A stretch of 64,000 bases of DNA from Oribacterium sp. UBA4274 (GCA_002396005.1 DGVW01000104.1:53671-117670); one strand, 5' to 3'; shown: positions 8,985 through 17,864, numbered from the stretch's first letter. Notes: generated by a model not told the origin, from the letters alone. A program made the numbers and translations.

Positions 8985-10601
8985 CTACTCAACACAAGTA
9001 CCATTGTATCTGAAGGCAATCATAGTAATATCATCAAACTGTGGTGCTTCCTTTACAAAATCGTTGATACTCTTGGTCATGTTATTGAGAATCTCATATA
9101 CCGTAGCATCCGGTTTACTGTTCAGAGATTCCAACATTCTTTCTGTTCCAAAAAGCTCGTAGGAAGCATCCGTAGCTTCTGCTACACCGTCAGTGTATAC
9201 AAAAATCGTGTCACCTGGATTGAGCTGATACTCATGCTGTTTAAATATCATGCCTTCCATCATTGCAAGAGCAGGTGAATGTTTATATTCAACAAGCTCA
9301 AAATTTCCACCTTTTCTCTTTACGGCAGGATGCTCATGTCCTGCATTGGCAACCAGGCAATGTCCGGTAGAGATCTCAACGATACATAACCATGCAGTTA
9401 CAAACAGACCAGCTTCATTACCTTCACAAAGCTGTGTATTAACATCTTCAAAAATATCAGAAGGTTCTGAGTCCTTTATCTGTGTACGGTTCTTTATGAG
9501 AGTTTTGGCAATAACCATGAACAGAGCTGCCGGTACTCCTTTTCCCGAAACATCCGCTATAACAAGCGCTATATGATCGTCATCCACCATAAAAAAGTCA
9601 TAGAAATCACCACCGACTTCCTTTGCAGGTGCCATTGAGGCATATAATTCAAATTCTTTCCTGTTTGGATACGGTGGGAATATCCTTGGAAGCATATCTG
9701 CCTGAATTTGAGTTGCAACATTAAGCTCAGTGCTTATCCTCTCCTTCTCCTTGGTGGCTGTTTCAAAGTTATTGATATACGTCTTGAGTTCAACAGACAT
9801 CTTGGAAAAAGCATCAGCCAGTCCCTCTATCTCATCGCCTGTATGAATGTCCGTAACAAGTATCTCGCCATTTTCCATCTGATTTGTTACAAAGTGCTTT
9901 ACAAGCCCTTCCAGCTTTTGAACCGGAGAAATGATAATCTGAGATATGGTCCTGTAATATAGTGCACTGACAACAATCATGATAAAAATCATCAAAACAG
10001 AATTGACCATAAGGAACCTCAGAACGTCTGAAATTATGTCATTCATGGATATATCAACCGATGCAAGTGCCGCAGGTTCTCCCGCAGAATCATATATAGG
10101 ATAAAATGCAGAAGCCACGTACCCATACACCGGACTTTTGGTGACAAGCATGCTGCCTCCTGTAACACCATGAAATGCCGTTTTCATGACATCTTCACCG
10201 CCGCCATAGTAACTGTCTGAATCACCAAGGTCGCATACTCCCTCATCAACCGAAGGATCACCGCCATCCCAAATATAGAAATAGTTTTCTTCCCTTGGTA
10301 CTACGACATACAGATATTTTAATCCTGCGACTTTTTTCTGTTCAATGAGTTTATGAAGTACATCAGCATAATAATCATCTTTTTTGAGAGTACTTTCATA
10401 CTCCTTCACTTTGTCACCGTCTATCATCATTGCCGCGATATAAGCCTGAGAAAAAGCTGTCTCTGTATACTTTTCTTCCATGTGTTTTCTGTAAAATATG
10501 GTTACACTGATGCTGATCAATGCCCAAAGAATCATAAACAGAAAAACCATCTTAATCAAAAATTTTCTGCTCAATGAAAGTTTTTTCTTATTATCCTTCA
10601 T
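8985..10601 (-). CDS. Membrane sensor PP2C (SpoIIE-type) phosphatase with HAMP domain
   Basis: 538 aa: one membrane helix at about residues 15-38, an extracytoplasmic sensor region of about 150 residues, a second helix near 190-215, a HAMP-like linker, a short coiled coil, and a C-terminal SpoIIE/RsbU phosphatase domain. Metal-binding motifs are all present: GGDFYDFF, DVSGKGVPAALF, NAGHEHP and VYTDGVAEA. Such proteins dephosphorylate anti-anti-sigma (STAS) partners to release alternative sigma factors, so it probably turns an outside signal into a sigma response; no STAS or anti-sigma gene lies next to it. The start at 10601 (MKDNKKK) has GGGAGG 6 bases upstream; an ATG at 10619 is less well placed. 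Confidence 0.88.
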   Translation of the reverse strand: MKDNKKKLSLSRKFLIKMVFLFMILWALISISVTIFYRKHMEEKYTETAFSQAYIAAMMIDGDKVKEYESTLKKDDYYADVLHKLIEQKKVAGLKYLYVVVPREENYFYIWDGGDPSVDEGVCDLGDSDSYYGGGEDVMKTAFHGVTGGSMLVTKSPVYGYVASAFYPIYDSAGEPAALASVDISMNDIISDVLRFLMVNSVLMIFIMIVVSALYYRTISQIIISPVQKLEGLVKHFVTNQMENGEILVTDIHTGDEIEGLADAFSKMSVELKTYINNFETATKEKERISTELNVATQIQADMLPRIFPPYPNRKEFELYASMAPAKEVGGDFYDFFMVDDDHIALVIADVSGKGVPAALFMVIAKTLIKNRTQIKDSEPSDIFEDVNTQLCEGNEAGLFVTAWLCIVEISTGHCLVANAGHEHPAVKRKGGNFELVEYKHSPALAMMEGMIFKQHEYQLNPGDTIFVYTDGVAEATDASYELFGTERMLESLNSKPDATVYEILNNMTKSINDFVKEAPQFDDITMIAFRYNGTCVE

Positions 10602-10660
10602 TTCAACCTCCCTGCTCATCCCAAATTAAACCAATATAGCAAATGTAATTATCAGCGTAC

Positions 10661-11524
10661 TTAATGTTGAAACTTAAATGGGTAATCTTTACTTTCCCAT
10701 ACTTCCTTTGGATGTTCTGTCTTTTCAAGAATAAGTCTTACATGTCCATCTTTGAGTCTGTACAGTACTATCTTGCCAAGCACAATAAAGTCATCATCTA
10801 TGGGAACATAACCTTTTTCAAGACACAAAACAAAATAGACATCTTCCCCCAGTTTAACTCGTGTCATTCGATTATATATTCTGTAGATATCAAAGGCTTC
10901 ATCCAGATTCATATCATGTCCTAATCTTGCCTCGGTAAACTTCTGAAGTTTCCAGTAGGATCCTTTTTCCCTCTGTGATTCTGCCTTCAGCCATGCCTCT
11001 CTGAAATCCTTCATTATATCCTGAAGCATTTCTCTCGCAACATAGCCACATTTGAGGTATAAATCTATACTGTCGCAGCCCTCCCACAAAGGAAATTCTT
11101 TTTGGGAAAGTATGTCTCCTCTATCAAACTCATATACCAGCTTATGAATGGTTACACCCATTTTTTCTTGGCGGCTCTCGAGTGAACATTCAACAGGACA
11201 GTAACTTCGTCCAATCGGAAGAAGGGATGTATGGATGTTTATGCCATAAAAACCTTCCTTCTCAGAAATAACCGGTATCCTCCTGCCATAGTCTGCACTG
11301 ATAAATATCTCACAGCCTTTTGAAATATAGTCTCTTTCTGCTGCTTCGTCTATGGTTTCCCTATGAACAGGTATTCCTGCCTCTTTAGCCATTTTGGTAA
11401 TAGTAACATCTCTGAAATAGTCTTCCTTGTTACCACATGTGTAAACTGCCATCACTTCATGCTGCGAAAGCAAATAAAAGAAACACGGAAACATCGCATC
11501 TGTTCCCAAATATACAACCTTCAT
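10661..11524 (-). CDS. Formyltransferase-family protein (methionyl-tRNA formyltransferase-like)
   Basis: 287 aa. The formyltransferase core is visible: GINIHTSLLPIG with N96 and H98, then YEFDRGDIL with D137, the N-H-D triad of 10-formyltetrahydrofolate-dependent enzymes such as Fmt, PurN and ArnA. It is shorter than Fmt (about 310 aa), its N-terminus (MKVVYLGTDAMFPCF) is only Fmt-like, and it is not next to def or priA, where fmt normally sits in Firmicutes. The substrate may therefore be an amino sugar or another amine; a sugar-type role is inference. The ATG at 11524 follows AGAAAGGTTAGGT. It is a stand-alone gene divergent from the recombinase. Confidence 0.75.
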   Translation of the reverse strand: MKVVYLGTDAMFPCFFYLLSQHEVMAVYTCGNKEDYFRDVTITKMAKEAGIPVHRETIDEAAERDYISKGCEIFISADYGRRIPVISEKEGFYGINIHTSLLPIGRSYCPVECSLESRQEKMGVTIHKLVYEFDRGDILSQKEFPLWEGCDSIDLYLKCGYVAREMLQDIMKDFREAWLKAESQREKGSYWKLQKFTEARLGHDMNLDEAFDIYRIYNRMTRVKLGEDVYFVLCLEKGYVPIDDDFIVLGKIVLYRLKDGHVRLILEKTEHPKEVWESKDYPFKFQH

Positions 11525-11681
11525 ACCTAACCTTTCTCAATTTAAAGGAACCCTTTAACCATTCATATACTTATAATATTACTTAAATATAGCATACTTT
11601 AGATGCTTTAGCATTAATCATGTATGAATATAAACTGCCCTATCTTTTCGTTAAATCCTTGATCTATACATATGCCTTTTC

Positions 11682-11690
11682 TGCTATAAT
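11682..11690 (+). promoter_or_regulatory. Extended -10 promoter of the recombinase gene
   Basis: TGCTATAAT, an extended -10 element, sits 43 bases upstream of the ATG at 11734. No good -35 lies at 17 bases, which is usual for extended -10 promoters. Its position shows that the in-frame ATG at 11620 is not the start. Confidence 0.6.
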
Positions 11691-11733
11691 GACTTCTATA
11701 ATCATATTACATTATAATGAAAGGTTTGCTTCC

Positions 11734-12810
11734 ATGGCATTAAAATATCACGAACAGGTAGACAGAGATAATACATTGAAACTACGTGAATTTCTCTCAG
11801 AACTCCCCTCCTTCTGCACAACTTTTTTCAGAGGCATTGAACCCAGAACTTCATCACGAACACGTATAGCCTATGCTTATGATTTAAAAGTTTTTTTTCA
11901 GTTTTTGAAAGAACAGAATCCTCTATATAAGGACAAAGCATTTAATGATTTTTCTCTTGAGGATATTGATAATCTAACCGTTCTTGATCTTGAGGACTAT
12001 ATGGAATATCTCAAGTACCGAAAACGTACACTTACTGATGCAAACGGGAACCAGATCACAACCGATGTCATAAACAGCCGTACTGCAATAAAAAGAAAAG
12101 TTGCATCTTTACGTACCTTTTATAACTATTTTTACCGAAATCAGCTGATTAAAAATAATCCGGCAGCTCTCATAGTCATGCCAAAGCTTAAAGACAAGGA
12201 AATTGTTCGTTTAGACACAAACGAAGTGGCTGATTTTCTGGATGAAGTGGAAACCGGAGACAGTCTCACAAAAAGGCAGCAGCTTTTTCATGACAAAACT
12301 GAGCTTAGAGATACTGCCATGATGACACTGATGCTGGGTACAGGCATCCGTGTGTCCGAATGCGTCGGTTTAAACATCAGTGATGTGGATTTCAACAACG
12401 ACGGTATACACATCCATAGAAAAGGCGGCAAGGAAGTCACCATATATTTCGGAGATGAAGTTGAAAGTATCCTCAAAGAATACATAAATTACAGAAAGCA
12501 TCTCATCGCTGAAGATGGTTCCGAAGATGCCCTGTTTCTGTCTCTCAGAAACAAACGCATCAACGTGCGCTCTGTCGAATATATGGTAAAAAAATACGCC
12601 AAAACGGTAACTCCTCTTAAACACATCACACCGCACAAGCTGCGCAGTACCTATGGCACCAATCTGTACAAAGAAACCGGCGACATATATCTGGTTGCCG
12701 ATGTTTTGGGGCACAATGACGTTAATACCACTAAGAAACATTATGCCGCCATCGAGGACGAACGACGCAGAAGTGCCCGCAACAAAGTACATTTAAGAAC
12801 AGATGATTAA
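11734..12810 (+). CDS. Tyrosine recombinase of the XerC/XerD type
   Basis: 358 aa with an N-terminal SAM-like core-binding domain (about residues 15-140) and a C-terminal catalytic domain. Catalytic residues are all present: R206 in GTGIRVSE, a Lys in RKGGKEV, H301 and R304 in HITPHKLRST, H327 in VLGHNDV and nucleophile Y337 in TTKKHY. It cuts and rejoins DNA through a 3'-phosphotyrosine. It is not flanked by phage or conjugative genes and no att site was found, so a chromosome-dimer or house-keeping role is as likely as an integrase role. The start at 11734 has AAAGG 8 bases upstream. A structured element and terminator follow it. Confidence 0.9.
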   Translation: MALKYHEQVDRDNTLKLREFLSELPSFCTTFFRGIEPRTSSRTRIAYAYDLKVFFQFLKEQNPLYKDKAFNDFSLEDIDNLTVLDLEDYMEYLKYRKRTLTDANGNQITTDVINSRTAIKRKVASLRTFYNYFYRNQLIKNNPAALIVMPKLKDKEIVRLDTNEVADFLDEVETGDSLTKRQQLFHDKTELRDTAMMTLMLGTGIRVSECVGLNISDVDFNNDGIHIHRKGGKEVTIYFGDEVESILKEYINYRKHLIAEDGSEDALFLSLRNKRINVRSVEYMVKKYAKTVTPLKHITPHKLRSTYGTNLYKETGDIYLVADVLGHNDVNTTKKHYAAIEDERRRSARNKVHLRTDD

Positions 12811-12837
12811 ACTATAACTCTGTACACATCTCCCGTA

Positions 12838-12930
12838 TGAGTCGATCCTTTAACCCGCGCAAAACGTGTGTCTCCGGGCACACATTTAAAATGGTAAGTA
12901 CTCCTATTACGAAGTACTTACCATTTTTAT
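12838..12930 (+). ncRNA. Candidate structured 3' element or small RNA, copy 2
   Basis: Order: TGA-G-TCG, CTTTAACCCG, AAAC, hairpin GTGTG-TCTCCGGG-CACAC with an 8-base loop, ATTTAAAA, terminator hairpin, TTTATCT. The linear blocks match copy 1 at 5758-5850, while the hairpin stem differs but keeps pairing, which is what a conserved RNA structure would show. It starts 27 bases after the recombinase stop. No ribosome site or open frame lies in it. Confidence 0.4.
12888..12927. terminator. Bidirectional terminator between recombinase and GGDEF genes
   Basis: AAAATGGTAAGTACT (12888-12902) pairs perfectly over 15 bases with AGTACTTACCATTTT (12913-12927); the loop is 10 bases. T runs follow on the plus strand and A runs precede it, so it can act in both directions. 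Confidence 0.9.
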
Positions 12931-12931
12931 C

Positions 12932-14395
12932 TCATTCCTGACTGCTTTTGTTTGTATTGGCCTGCTCATCCAATATGAGTTTATGCATCATTTTTTTCTG
13001 CTCGTACATACGCATATCGGCTATCTTGCGAAGTTCATTAGGGATGCGGCTATCATAAGGAGCTCTTGCATAACCGACACTGATACTGATATTTATCGAA
13101 AAATCTTTATTTTCAACAACAGGCTTCTCAAAGTATTCATTCATCACATGGACGATTTTTATATAGTCTTCTTCATCCAACGCTTCATCAACTAAGATTG
13201 CAAATTCATCTCCACCTATTCTGAAAACTTCAAAACCGGATGCTCTTTCAAGTCTTCTTGAGGTTTCCATGAGAACTTCATTACCCACATGATGTCCATA
13301 TTGATCATTGGCATTCTTAAAGAAATTGAGATCTATATAAAAAATGCCATATTCATCGTTACCCTTGGATAATTCTTTTAATCTCTCGCCAAATACGCGT
13401 CTGTTCCTCAATCCTGTTAATTCATCATGAGTTGCTCTGTAATCAAGCAACTGCAGTAAATGATGATTTCTTATTCTGAAGGCTATAAAATACGAAATGC
13501 TCTCGATGAGCTTTAAAGTATCTATCTCTTCATTAGTCTCATAATTCTCTGCACATAAAAACCCCAATAAATTATGATGATTATCATAGAAAGGTGCAGC
13601 TATAATACGTTCGACACCTAAAGATTTAAAGAATAAATAGATTTCATTATCCTGTTTCTCCAGGACTTTTATATCCTCAATCTGAACCACATCACCATGA
13701 TTGGCATAATTCTTCCAATTAGAAAAGTATGTATCATAGCTGATGCTTTTGGTTTTATCTCTTTTGGAGGATACTCCATCTGCACACCATTCAAACTGAT
13801 AGTTAACACTGACACCATCAAATGTCAATATATCAAGTCGGCTCGGATGTACCACAAGACTGATCTCATTGAGTACCATATCCATGGTTCTTTCAAAATT
13901 CTCATCCTGATTCAGTAATCTGGTTATACGAACGATTGCATCATCAGTTGTTGAATTACGACGCAGCAGTTCTCTCTCCAGATGACTGTCATCAATAAAT
14001 GTCGAAACCACAATACAACAACCTTCTATGTTGGTAGGGGCTATGATAAACTCTATCCAATGATTGAGTTCCTTGCTATATGTTGTATGATGAGCTTCTT
14101 CTCTATAAAAGGCCGCTTGATATCCGTAATCCAGCAGTTCTCTGCTTTCACCCTTATATGTCTCCGTCACGAGATTTCCCACAAGTTCGTCTCTGGTATA
14201 TCCGATTCCATGACAATATCGATCGTTTGCATATAAATATTTTGCATCTGCCGCTCCATCGCCGTTTTCATTGAGAATCATCTGAAATACAGCATACGCG
14301 ACAGGAAGCTTTTTTTGCAGCTCTGACATCTTGTCAAAAAGTAAAAAAGCATTTTTAATAAGAGATCCATCTATTTCTGTGCGATCTGTTCCCAT
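12932..14395 (-). CDS. PAS-GAF-GGDEF diguanylate cyclase
   Basis: 487 aa. About residues 40-150 resemble a PAS domain (YLYANDRYCHGIGY, DELVGNLVTETYKG), 170-300 a GAF domain ending with IIAAPFYDNHHNLLGFL, and 325-480 a GGDEF domain with a canonical RIGGDEFAIL active site. It should make cyclic di-GMP from GTP in the cytosol; no membrane helix is seen, so the input is intracellular. No RxxD inhibitory site stands out. The start is uncertain: ATG 14395 has AGAAAGG 8 bases upstream, while ATG 14401 and TTG 14416 are in frame but worse placed. It is a lone gene facing the recombinase. Confidence 0.88.
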   Translation of the reverse strand: MGTDRTEIDGSLIKNAFLLFDKMSELQKKLPVAYAVFQMILNENGDGAADAKYLYANDRYCHGIGYTRDELVGNLVTETYKGESRELLDYGYQAAFYREEAHHTTYSKELNHWIEFIIAPTNIEGCCIVVSTFIDDSHLERELLRRNSTTDDAIVRITRLLNQDENFERTMDMVLNEISLVVHPSRLDILTFDGVSVNYQFEWCADGVSSKRDKTKSISYDTYFSNWKNYANHGDVVQIEDIKVLEKQDNEIYLFFKSLGVERIIAAPFYDNHHNLLGFLCAENYETNEEIDTLKLIESISYFIAFRIRNHHLLQLLDYRATHDELTGLRNRRVFGERLKELSKGNDEYGIFYIDLNFFKNANDQYGHHVGNEVLMETSRRLERASGFEVFRIGGDEFAILVDEALDEEDYIKIVHVMNEYFEKPVVENKDFSINISISVGYARAPYDSRIPNELRKIADMRMYEQKKMMHKLILDEQANTNKSSQE

Positions 14396-14637
14396 ATGCA
14401 TCGCCTTTCTAAACAAAAAACATCTCCGGAATCACTCATTATGATCCGCACATGTTTCGTCATTTAATATGCTTAATAGTTTCTTTTATATGGTATCTAT
14501 ATCGGTTAAAAAAAATTACTGATAACCGGATTAGGATAAAAATTTATTAATCTCATCAGTAAAGGCTGTTTCTTTTGTGAATTACGGATGGTTTTTTATC
14601 AATATTTTGGAAAACATGTATACTCGGCAGACCTCTT

Positions 14638-15066
14638 TTAAAATATATTACTGTTTGACTCATTCCACTTATCTGCATTCTTCAGTGCGGTTTTCCTGTT
14701 ATAGAGAGTTTTAACGGAGACTCCGACATACTCTGCGGTTTCTTTTGTATTATGCTCCATCGAATATTTATAAACCTCAGCAACTGTTACATGTGTTTCT
14801 TTTTTCCGGAACCATCCTGCACCTCTGGTTCTGTGATGTTCATGGATTCCGACTTCAACATTTATACAATTGTCCTTATACTTGCCGGTCCTGCGCTCAA
14901 CACTGCTCTCGATGAAATGCACATAAATCCCACATGCCTTTAATTTTTCAGAAAGTGTATCAATGTCCTTTTTCAGATCTTCAATCTTTTCGCCATCCAT
15001 CGGTGCCATCTTAAATCTATGATACAAAATATCGTAATTCATAGCATCTTTTGCTTTTTCTATCAT
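14638..15066 (-). CDS. Small hypothetical protein with C-terminal helix-turn-helix
   Basis: 142 aa, family not recognised. Residues 25-45 are helical and charged (DGEKIEDLKKDIDTLSEKLK). The C-terminus (VTVAEVYKYSMEHNTKETAE, then YVGVSVKTLYNRKTALK) looks like a helix-turn-helix of the resolvase or sigma-region-4 kind, so it may bind DNA. The middle, with HEHHRTRGAGWFRKKE, is basic. GGGAG lies 8 bases before the ATG at 15066. It stands alone, between the GGDEF gene and lexA. Confidence 0.6.
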   Translation of the reverse strand: MIEKAKDAMNYDILYHRFKMAPMDGEKIEDLKKDIDTLSEKLKACGIYVHFIESSVERRTGKYKDNCINVEVGIHEHHRTRGAGWFRKKETHVTVAEVYKYSMEHNTKETAEYVGVSVKTLYNRKTALKNADKWNESNSNIF

Positions 15067-15222
15067 CTTTCACTCCCTGATTCGGCAACATTTAAATATT
15101 ACCTATTTATTCTAATATCAAATCCTATCCCTGTCCAACAAAAATAGGTTCAGACTCCAAAGAAAAAGCTCAGGAAAAAGTGAACAGCTCCACAAAGTCA
15201 GACTTAATATAAAAACAAAAGA

Positions 15223-15243
15223 TTGTCCGGAAAATCCGGACAA
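15223..15243 (-). terminator. Rho-independent terminator of lexA
   Basis: TTGTCCGGA-AAA-TCCGGACAA, a perfect 9-bp stem with a 3-base loop, followed on the minus strand by TCTTTTGTTTTT. It lies 29 bases after the lexA stop. Confidence 0.9.
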
Positions 15244-15271
15244 CCTCTCAAAACAACTATATCAATAACAC

Positions 15272-15916
15272 TTACTGCACGCCCATACGCAGCAGTCCTA
15301 TAACCTTACCGAGAATCTGGCAGTCGGGAACTATGATAGGATCCATACTGTCATTTTCAGGCTGTAATCTGATATGCCCATCCTCTTTATAAAAACGTTT
15401 AACTGTTGCACTGTCTTCAACTAATGCAACTATGATTTCACCATTGTGACAAACATTCTGCTTCTGAACTATAACCTTGTCTCCGCTCAGGATACCACAC
15501 TTAATCATAGAATCACCTTTGACGGTGAGCATAAACACATCCTGGTTAGGCAGGATATCCACGGGTATAGGAAAATACTCCGTCACGTTTTCTTCCGCAA
15601 GAAGAGGAAGTCCTGCTGCAACTGTCCCGATCAAAGGAATCTGTGCAACCTCTCGCTCAGGCTCAGAATGAAATTCTGATGTTGTGATCATAAGTGCTCT
15701 TGGATGAGATGGATCTTTTTTGATAAGTCCCATAGCCTCAAGATCGTTAATGTATGTAAATACACTTGAAGTTGATTTCAAACCAACTGCAGCACAAATA
15801 TCACGAACAGAAGGCGGATAATTTCTCTCAATGACACACTGCTTGATATAATCAAAAACCGCTTGCTGCTTAGGGGTCATATTATCCGGATCTCTCTTTT
15901 TCTTATGTCTACCCAT
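15272..15916 (-). CDS. lexA: LexA repressor of the SOS response
   Basis: 214 aa. The N-terminal winged helix (about residues 13-78, with PPSVRDICAAVGLKSTSSV) binds SOS operators; the C-terminal S24 peptidase domain carries the cleavage site A101-G102 (TVAAGLP), catalytic S136 in KGDSMIK and K173 in SATVKRF. RecA filaments trigger self-cleavage and release the SOS genes. The start at 15916 has AAGGAG 6 bases upstream; ATG 15919 is only 3 bases from that site. A LexA-type box lies inside its own promoter (15947-15975), so it represses itself. It is a single-gene unit with a terminator on each side. Confidence 0.95.
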   Translation of the reverse strand: MGRHKKKRDPDNMTPKQQAVFDYIKQCVIERNYPPSVRDICAAVGLKSTSSVFTYINDLEAMGLIKKDPSHPRALMITTSEFHSEPEREVAQIPLIGTVAAGLPLLAEENVTEYFPIPVDILPNQDVFMLTVKGDSMIKCGILSGDKVIVQKQNVCHNGEIIVALVEDSATVKRFYKEDGHIRLQPENDSMDPIIVPDCQILGKVIGLLRMGVQ

Positions 15917-15946
15917 CATTAACTCCTTTTTACTCTTTATATCAGA

Positions 15947-15975
15947 ATATTAGCACAAACATCCGTTCATTGCAA
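15947..15975 (-). promoter_or_regulatory. lexA promoter with embedded SOS box
   Basis: On the minus strand TTGCAA (15970-15975), a 17-base spacer and TAATAT (15947-15952). The spacer contains TGAACGGATGTTTG (15956-15969), a match to the Firmicutes LexA/DinR box CGAAC-N4-GTTYG apart from the first base. A weaker second box, AGTACAAACGTTTA, lies at about 15983-15996. Bound LexA would block RNA polymerase directly. Confidence 0.8.
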
Positions 15976-16000
15976 CTATCATATAAACGTTTGTACTAAA

Positions 16001-16034
16001 AAATCCCGATTCCTCTGAACAGGAACCGGGATTT
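16001..16034 (-). terminator. Terminator of the rsfS operon
   Basis: AAATCCCG-A-TTCCT and AGGAA-C-CGGGATTT form a 13-bp stem with one mismatch and a 6-base loop. On the minus strand a run of six T follows. It starts 9 bases after the rsfS stop and separates the operon from the lexA promoter. Confidence 0.85.
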
Positions 16035-16043
16035 ACATTTTCA

Positions 16044-16403
16044 TCAGATATCAGCTATATCTACAACTTTTTTACCATCTGACCAGATACGTTCAAGATC
16101 ATAGAACAAGCGCTGTTCCTTATCAAATACATGAACGATGATATCATTGTAATCAAGCAGTATCCATCCGCTGTTTGGCACGCCTTCCTTACGGCGCATA
16201 TCAAACTTGAGTTCTGCCATCTTATCCTCTACAGCATCGCTGAGAGCATCTACCTGTCTGATATTGTCTGCTGTCGCGATAACGAAATAATCAGCAATAA
16301 CTGAAACTTCGGATATATCTATAACAGTAATATCATATCCTTTTTTATCTGATAATGCAGCATAAGCCGCTCTAACCATCTCTTTTGATGTTTCGCTTGC
16401 CAT
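16044..16403 (-). CDS. rsfS: Ribosomal silencing factor RsfS
   Basis: 119 aa, standard for the Iojap/DUF143 family. It binds ribosomal protein L14 on the large subunit and blocks joining of the subunits in starved cells. Family motifs are SEVSVIADYFVIATADNIRQVDAL, here split by length but clear, and SGWILLDYNDIIVHVFDKEQR with FYDLERIW at the C-terminus. The ATG at 16403 has AAAGGAG 9 bases upstream. It follows yqeK by 116 bases, in the conserved order nadD-yqeK-rsfS, and ends the operon at the terminator 16001-16034. Confidence 0.95.
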   Translation of the reverse strand: MASETSKEMVRAAYAALSDKKGYDITVIDISEVSVIADYFVIATADNIRQVDALSDAVEDKMAELKFDMRRKEGVPNSGWILLDYNDIIVHVFDKEQRLFYDLERIWSDGKKVVDIADI

Positions 16404-16519
16404 AAAAATATAACTCCTTTACTCCTGTAATTATACAGAATATCAAAATATTGTCACGGATACACATCTGAGACCACATATTTCAGCTTAGATCTTTATC
16501 GACAATATAAATCTATATA

Positions 16520-17164
16520 TTAATCTATCGGAAGTCCTCGCGATTTCATAAGCTCTTTGTAATATTGATACGTATCATATGATAGCTTACAGATGTATCC
16601 ACCGGACTCCTCAAGATACAGAATTGTGTCATGATTTATCTCATACACAGCTCTTTCGATATCCATAAAAGCCATCTGCCTTATCTCAGGCAATCTTGCA
16701 GCCTTATAGCGCCTTGCTTCAATATAGTCCGCCGTAAAAACTATAGCCTCCAGAAGGCTCATTTGCGGTTTTCCAAGGGTATGATGATAAACTGCGGAAA
16801 GTATCTCCGGATCCTCAATACCCAAAGCTTTACGGGCATATACTGCCCCGTAAACAGAATGTATCACCTGAGGCGCCTTTTTCATATCTTCTGTTATCTC
16901 AACCTTATCTTTTTCACAGGCCTTTATGAGATCACCGTCTGAAAACTGTTTTGCACAATCGTGTACCAGTCCGGCGATTTCCGCCTTATACAGATCGACG
17001 CCATATCTCATGGCAAGGCATATGCAAGTAAAGCTGACACTGAGAGAATGTTCATATCTGTCAGGCTTAAGTATCTTTTGCAGCTTTTTTCTTATCTCAT
17101 AAATCTCTGTAAGATCTTTTTTCTTATTGGAACTTTTCTCTTTCGCTTGCTTTCCGGATGCCAT
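16520..17164 (-). CDS. yqeK: HD-domain hydrolase YqeK (Ap4A hydrolase type)
   Basis: 214 aa. The HD signature is complete: RYEHSLSV, then GLVHDCAKQFSD (metal-binding H-D), HSVYGA, and AVYHHTLGKPQMS. YqeK proteins split diadenosine tetraphosphate symmetrically to ADP. The start at 17164 (MASGKQ) has AGAGG 6 bases upstream and lies next to the nadD stop; an upstream in-frame ATG would lie inside nadD. The Lys-rich N-terminus (about 20 residues) is an extension before the HD fold. It is part of the obgE-yhbY-nadD-yqeK-rsfS run. Confidence 0.93.
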   Translation of the reverse strand: MASGKQAKEKSSNKKKDLTEIYEIRKKLQKILKPDRYEHSLSVSFTCICLAMRYGVDLYKAEIAGLVHDCAKQFSDGDLIKACEKDKVEITEDMKKAPQVIHSVYGAVYARKALGIEDPEILSAVYHHTLGKPQMSLLEAIVFTADYIEARRYKAARLPEIRQMAFMDIERAVYEINHDTILYLEESGGYICKLSYDTYQYYKELMKSRGLPID

Positions 17165-17165
17165 A

Positions 17166-17864
17166 CTACGCCTCTGCTTTTTCTGCACCGCACACTGTAG
17201 ATTGCTTATATAGCTTATTTTCAAATATATATCTTTCTACTACAGCCGGTACCAAACCATGGATATCATCACCGTTTTTCACCATATTTCGGATCATGGT
17301 GCTGGATATATCCATACTGTCAAAAGTCAAAACTCTGATGTCTGCACCAAATCTGTCTTTTAAATACTGAATCTGTTCTCTGAAACTGCGCTGCCTGTCA
17401 GGATACTCACGTTCTGCAACCACCAGAGTTGCCAGCTGCATAACAGCATCCGGTCTATACCAGGTATCAATCTGATACATCGAGTCAGATCCTATGATGA
17501 AATAAAAATGGATATCCGGATATATCTCATGAAGTTTTTCCAACGTTTCCGCCGTATATGTCTCGCCTTCCCTCTCAAGTTCAAAGGCAGACATAACAAA
17601 GCCTTCCTCGCCCTGCATCGCAAGATTAGTCATATCACTTCTTATTTTGGCAGGAGTAACATTCTTTTTCTTTTTAAAATAAGGATCTTTTGCCGGCATG
17701 AACCAGACTTCATCCAGCCGAAGCTCGTCATAAGCACATCTGCCAAGGGCAAGATGGGCATTATGGATAGGATCAAATGTCCCACCCATAATTCCAACTT
17801 TCTTTCTCTTCTCCGCTGTGTTCTTTGAGCATCTATCCATCATATCAGTTTCAGAGTTCAACAT
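17166..17864 (-). CDS. nadD: Nicotinate-nucleotide adenylyltransferase
   Basis: 232 aa. Joins nicotinate mononucleotide and ATP to deamido-NAD, a step of both de novo and salvage NAD synthesis. Motifs: GIMGGTFDPIHNAHL (nucleotidyltransferase GGTFDPIHxxH), YFIIGSDSM, and DISSTMIRNM (ISSTxIR). The ATG at 17864 has GAGGAG 6 bases upstream, which fits although it adds about 20 residues before the core. yqeK starts one base after its stop. Together with pncA at 0.8-1.3 kb it would recycle nicotinamide. Confidence 0.95.
   Translation of the reverse strand: MLNSETDMMDRCSKNTAEKRKKVGIMGGTFDPIHNAHLALGRCAYDELRLDEVWFMPAKDPYFKKKKNVTPAKIRSDMTNLAMQGEEGFVMSAFELEREGETYTAETLEKLHEIYPDIHFYFIIGSDSMYQIDTWYRPDAVMQLATLVVAEREYPDRQRSFREQIQYLKDRFGADIRVLTFDSMDISSTMIRNMVKNGDDIHGLVPAVVERYIFENKLYKQSTVCGAEKAEA

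Noticed and set aside
11734..12810. Recombinase as the integrase of a prophage or ICE
   Set aside because: No phage, conjugation or excision genes and no direct repeats that would be attachment sites were seen around it.
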